A DNA stretch of 25,483 nt from Bacteroidaceae bacterium. GTDB lineage: Bacteria; Bacteroidota; Bacteroidia; Bacteroidales; Bacteroidaceae. Of this stretch, positions 22,621 through 25,483 are shown piece after piece. A program made the translations under genes and the position numbers. Within the stretch, counting starts at the first letter, position 1; each line of letters starts with the position of its first letter. The stretch covers positions 1-25,483 of the forward strand of contig JAFTTD010000089.1 in assembly GCA_017466965.1 (NCBI GenBank), given 5' to 3'. The notes under the pieces were generated by a model. It searched no databases. It was not told the DNA's origin and saw only the letters and a program-made list of their open reading frames with translations.

Positions 22621-25413
22621 TCAATGCGCTTCTAGCCAATTGTCGCCCCATCCACAGTCGGCGAGTAGGGGAACGGACATTGTGTATGCGTTCTGCATTT
22701 CTTCAACAACAAGTGCCTGTATGCGTTCTTTTTCTTCTGGGATGACACTGAAGTTCAGTTCGTCATGCACTTGCAGAATCATCTTTGAGCGTAGTCCTTC
22801 CTGCTGCATTCTGTGGTCTATGCGTGCCATGGCAATCTTGATGATGTCGGCGGCGCTTCCTTGGATAGGGGCATTGATGGCATTGCGCTCTGCATATCCG
22901 CGTACTGTGGCGTTGCGACTGTTGATATCAGGCAGGTTGCATCTGCGTCCGAGCAGTGGTTCAGTATATCCTTTCTCGCGGGCGTTATTTATGGATTTGT
23001 CCATGTATTCCTTCACTTTCGGATAGGTGGCAAAGTATTCGTCAATAAGCTCCTTTGCTTCAGCTCGGCTTACGAGCATACGTTCTGCCAATCCGAATGT
23101 TGTGATTCCGTATATGATGCCGAAGTTTGCTGTCTTGGCTTTTCTGCGTTCGTCAGCACTGATTTCTTCTATAGGCTTTTTATAGATTTTTGAAGCTGTT
23201 GCAGCATGGATGTCGTGTCCCATACGGAACGCTTCAATCATGTTTTCGTCACCACTAAGGTGGGCCATGATACGAAGTTCTATCTGTGAATAGTCGGCTG
23301 AGAAAAACAGGTTTCCTTCATTTGGAATGAATGCCTTGCGCACCTCCTTTCCATTCTCATCGCGTATAGGGATGTTCTGTAGGTTAGGGTTGCTTGAACT
23401 CAATCGTCCTGTAGATGTAACAGCTTGATTATATGATGTGTGTATGTGGCCTGTTTGCGAATTTATGAGTTGGGGTAGGGCGTCAATGTATGTTGACAGA
23501 AGTTTCTTCAAGCCTCGGTAATCAAGGATTTTGTCAATTATTGGATGTTTGGTTCTCAGATTCTGCAATACATCTTCTGAGGTTACATACTGGCCTGTTT
23601 TTGTTTTTTTTGCCTTGTCTGAAATTTTGAGATGCTCGAACAGTGTTTCACCTACCTGGCGAGGAGAGGATATGTTGAAGTTTGTTCCTGCAAGCTCGTA
23701 TATCTCCTGTTCAATTTCTTGCAGTTTCTGAGTCAGCTGTTGTGATGCTTCGTTAAGCGCTATGGTATCTATCTTCACTCCGTTTCTCTCCATTCTGGCA
23801 AGTACGGGGACAAGCGGCATTTCAATATTGAAGAACAGGTCGTAAAGTCCTGCATTGTGAAGTTCCTTTTCTAAAATGTTTTTTAGTTTAAGTGTGACGT
23901 CGGCATCTTCGCAAGCATATTCATAAATTTCCTCTGGGCGAAGTTCTCTCATTGAGCGTTGGTTCTTTCCGCGTCCTCCTATCAGTTCGTCAATATGGAT
24001 AGTGTTGTAGTTAAGATAGATTTCTGCTAAGTAGTCCATGTTGTGACGAAGTTCCGGCTGAAGAATGTAGTGGGCTAACATTGTGTCGAACATCGGGCCA
24101 GACAAATTTATGCCATAGTTTGCCAACACCATTAAATCGTACTTGATGTTTTGACCGACTTTCAGAATATTAGGCGATTCATATATTCCTTTGAATTTAT
24201 TTACGATTTTTAACGCTTCAGTCCTTTCTGCAGGTATTGGTATGTAGTATGCCTCATTTTCTTCATAAGAAAAGCTCAATCCGACAAGTTCAGCTTTGAT
24301 TGCATCAGTCGAAGTTGTCTCTGTGTCTAAACTTAAAATTTTAGTTGTCAAGATTTTTTCATAAAATTCTGATATTTTCTCTTCAGTATCAATAAGATAG
24401 TATTTATGAGGCGTGTCTTTTAATGATTTGAGATTTGAAAAAAACAGAGTTTCTGTATTTGTATCCGTATTTTCGCCAAGGAAATCATTGCCAAAAAGTG
24501 ACGGTTGAGATACATTTTGCTGTTTTGTGTCTTTTTTAACTTTACCTGTAGAGATACGTTGGAGTAGGGCGCGGAACTCAAGTTCTTCAAACAGTTCTCT
24601 TCTTTTTTCTGTGTTAGGTTCTTTTCTGCTCAATTCGTCAAGATTGAGTTTGATAGGAACATCGGTTTTAATGGTAGCGAGAAATTTTGATAGTTTCATG
24701 CTTTCCACACCGTTTTCTATTTTTGATTTCATTGCACCCTTAAGTTCATCCTTGTGTGCAATAAGGTTTTCTATGCTGTCGTATTCACTGATGAGTTTTA
24801 TGGCTGTCTTTTCTCCTATTCCGGGGCATCCGTGAAAATTGTCTGCAGAGTCACCAACAAGTCCTAGAAAGTCAATAATCTGCCTTGGATTCGTCACTCC
24901 ATATTTTTCACAAACCTCATTTATGCCCATTATATCAAAATCGCTACTTGCGTGCTTTGGTTTGAATATAAAGACATTTTCGCTTACAAGTTGTCCATAA
25001 TCTTTGTCTGGAGTCATCATGTAAGTTTTTAGTCCGTTGATTTCGTTAGCCTGTGATGCTAAAGTACCGATGACATCGTCTGCTTCATATCCGCTTACTT
25101 CTATGACGGGAATGTTGTATGCCTCAAGGATTTTTTTTATATATGGGACAGCGGTTCGTATAGCCTCCGGTGTTTCCTCGCGCTGCGCTTTGTAGTCGGT
25201 GTATATTTCGTGTCTGAAAGTTGGCCCTGATGGGTCAAACGCCACGCCTATGTGTGTTGGATTCTCTTTGTTAAGCACGTCTTCTAATGTGTTGACAAAT
25301 CCGAAAATAGCAGACGTGTTCAGTCCCTTTGAATTTATTCTTGGTGAACGGATAAGTGCGTAATATGCACGATAAATAAGCGCGTATGCGTCAAGTAGGA
25401 ATAACTTATTCAT
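22621..25413 (-). CDS. polA: DNA polymerase I
   Basis: 930 residues, full length for the family. It fills gaps and removes RNA primers during replication and repair. The 5'-3' exonuclease domain spans about 1-290 (DAYALIYRAY at the start, GYEADDVIG 108-116, GDSADNFHGCPGIGEKTA 187-204). The 3'-5' proofreading domain (about 340-520) keeps its acidic residues: Asp363 and Glu365 in SLDTETT, Asp426 in NIKYD, and Tyr499/Asp503. The polymerase domain has motif A DYSQIELR with Asp707, the O-helix RRKAKTANFGIIYG with Phe764, and motif C VHDEL with Asp884. All three activities therefore look intact. It appears to be a single-gene unit ending at the hairpin around 22500. Confidence 0.97.
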   Translation of the reverse strand: MNKLFLLDAYALIYRAYYALIRSPRINSKGLNTSAIFGFVNTLEDVLNKENPTHIGVAFDPSGPTFRHEIYTDYKAQREETPEAIRTAVPYIKKILEAYNIPVIEVSGYEADDVIGTLASQANEINGLKTYMMTPDKDYGQLVSENVFIFKPKHASSDFDIMGINEVCEKYGVTNPRQIIDFLGLVGDSADNFHGCPGIGEKTAIKLISEYDSIENLIAHKDELKGAMKSKIENGVESMKLSKFLATIKTDVPIKLNLDELSRKEPNTEKRRELFEELEFRALLQRISTGKVKKDTKQQNVSQPSLFGNDFLGENTDTNTETLFFSNLKSLKDTPHKYYLIDTEEKISEFYEKILTTKILSLDTETTSTDAIKAELVGLSFSYEENEAYYIPIPAERTEALKIVNKFKGIYESPNILKVGQNIKYDLMVLANYGINLSGPMFDTMLAHYILQPELRHNMDYLAEIYLNYNTIHIDELIGGRGKNQRSMRELRPEEIYEYACEDADVTLKLKNILEKELHNAGLYDLFFNIEMPLVPVLARMERNGVKIDTIALNEASQQLTQKLQEIEQEIYELAGTNFNISSPRQVGETLFEHLKISDKAKKTKTGQYVTSEDVLQNLRTKHPIIDKILDYRGLKKLLSTYIDALPQLINSQTGHIHTSYNQAVTSTGRLSSSNPNLQNIPIRDENGKEVRKAFIPNEGNLFFSADYSQIELRIMAHLSGDENMIEAFRMGHDIHAATASKIYKKPIEEISADERRKAKTANFGIIYGITTFGLAERMLVSRAEAKELIDEYFATYPKVKEYMDKSINNAREKGYTEPLLGRRCNLPDINSRNATVRGYAERNAINAPIQGSAADIIKIAMARIDHRMQQEGLRSKMILQVHDELNFSVIPEEKERIQALVVEEMQNAYTMSVPLLADCGWGDNWLEAH

Positions 25414-25426
25414 AAAAAACCTTTAT

Positions 25427-25458
25427 TTTGATTGTAAAGTTAATAAAAAATACTTTTG
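25427..25458 (+). promoter_or_regulatory. Promoter pointing right, out of the window
   Basis: TTTG at 25427-25430, a 20-bp spacer, and TACTTTTG at 25451-25458 give an excellent Bacteroidetes promoter on the plus strand. A second perfect -7 box, TAATTTTG, sits at 25474-25481. They suggest a gene divergent from polA beyond the right edge. Confidence 0.5.
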
Positions 25459-25483
25459 TATTTCTTTTATTTGTAATTTTGTA

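Overview
The window looks like a chromosomal segment of a Bacteroidales bacterium, most likely Prevotella or a close relative. The evidence is the promoter style (repeated TAnnTTTG -7 boxes, on either strand upstream of most transcription units), the lack of strong Shine-Dalgarno sequences, the many Sec-signalled carbohydrate-active enzymes, the short C-terminal tails of the kind seen on secreted Bacteroidetes proteins, and a pst operon led by an outer-membrane porin gene. The species call is inference.

Left part (1-12286, all genes on the minus strand). At the extreme left is a possible 5' end of a gene leaving the window, behind a leader of about 410 nt with its own promoter and two hairpins. 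Then come four secreted proteins: a family 3 glycoside hydrolase (672-2834), a multidomain family 43 arabinanase-type enzyme (3023-5899), a family 127 beta-L-arabinofuranosidase (6031-8526) and a 1152-residue modular zinc-metalloprotease-like protein with carbohydrate-binding-type modules (8828-12286). Together the three hydrolases suggest breakdown of arabinan or arabinose-decorated plant polysaccharide. No SusC/SusD pair is present, and each gene appears to have its own promoter and/or terminator, so this is a set of neighbouring single-gene units rather than one operon.

Middle (12287-20654). An intergenic region carries a regular 21-bp tandem repeat. It is followed by a plus-strand gene pair: a DUF169-type protein and a short methylguanine-DNA methyltransferase-type protein. 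Facing them is a minus-strand phosphate operon in the order porin-pstS-pstC-pstA-pstB, without phoU. Divergent from the porin is a plus-strand two-component pair (OmpR-class regulator and histidine kinase) that is probably PhoB/PhoR, the regulator of the operon.

Right part (20717-25483, minus strand). A secreted or periplasmic protein made of four tandem TonB C-terminal domains is followed by DNA polymerase I with all three enzymatic domains apparently intact. Between them lies a degenerate 22-bp-period repeat array that contains the polA terminator. At the right edge a good promoter points rightward out of the window.

No rRNA, tRNA, CRISPR array, insertion sequence or prophage gene was recognised. 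The most unusual items are the metalloprotease's atypical zinc-site spacing, the two 21/22-bp intergenic repeat arrays, the structured leader at the left edge, and the four-fold TonB_C protein with an internal 7-residue duplication.
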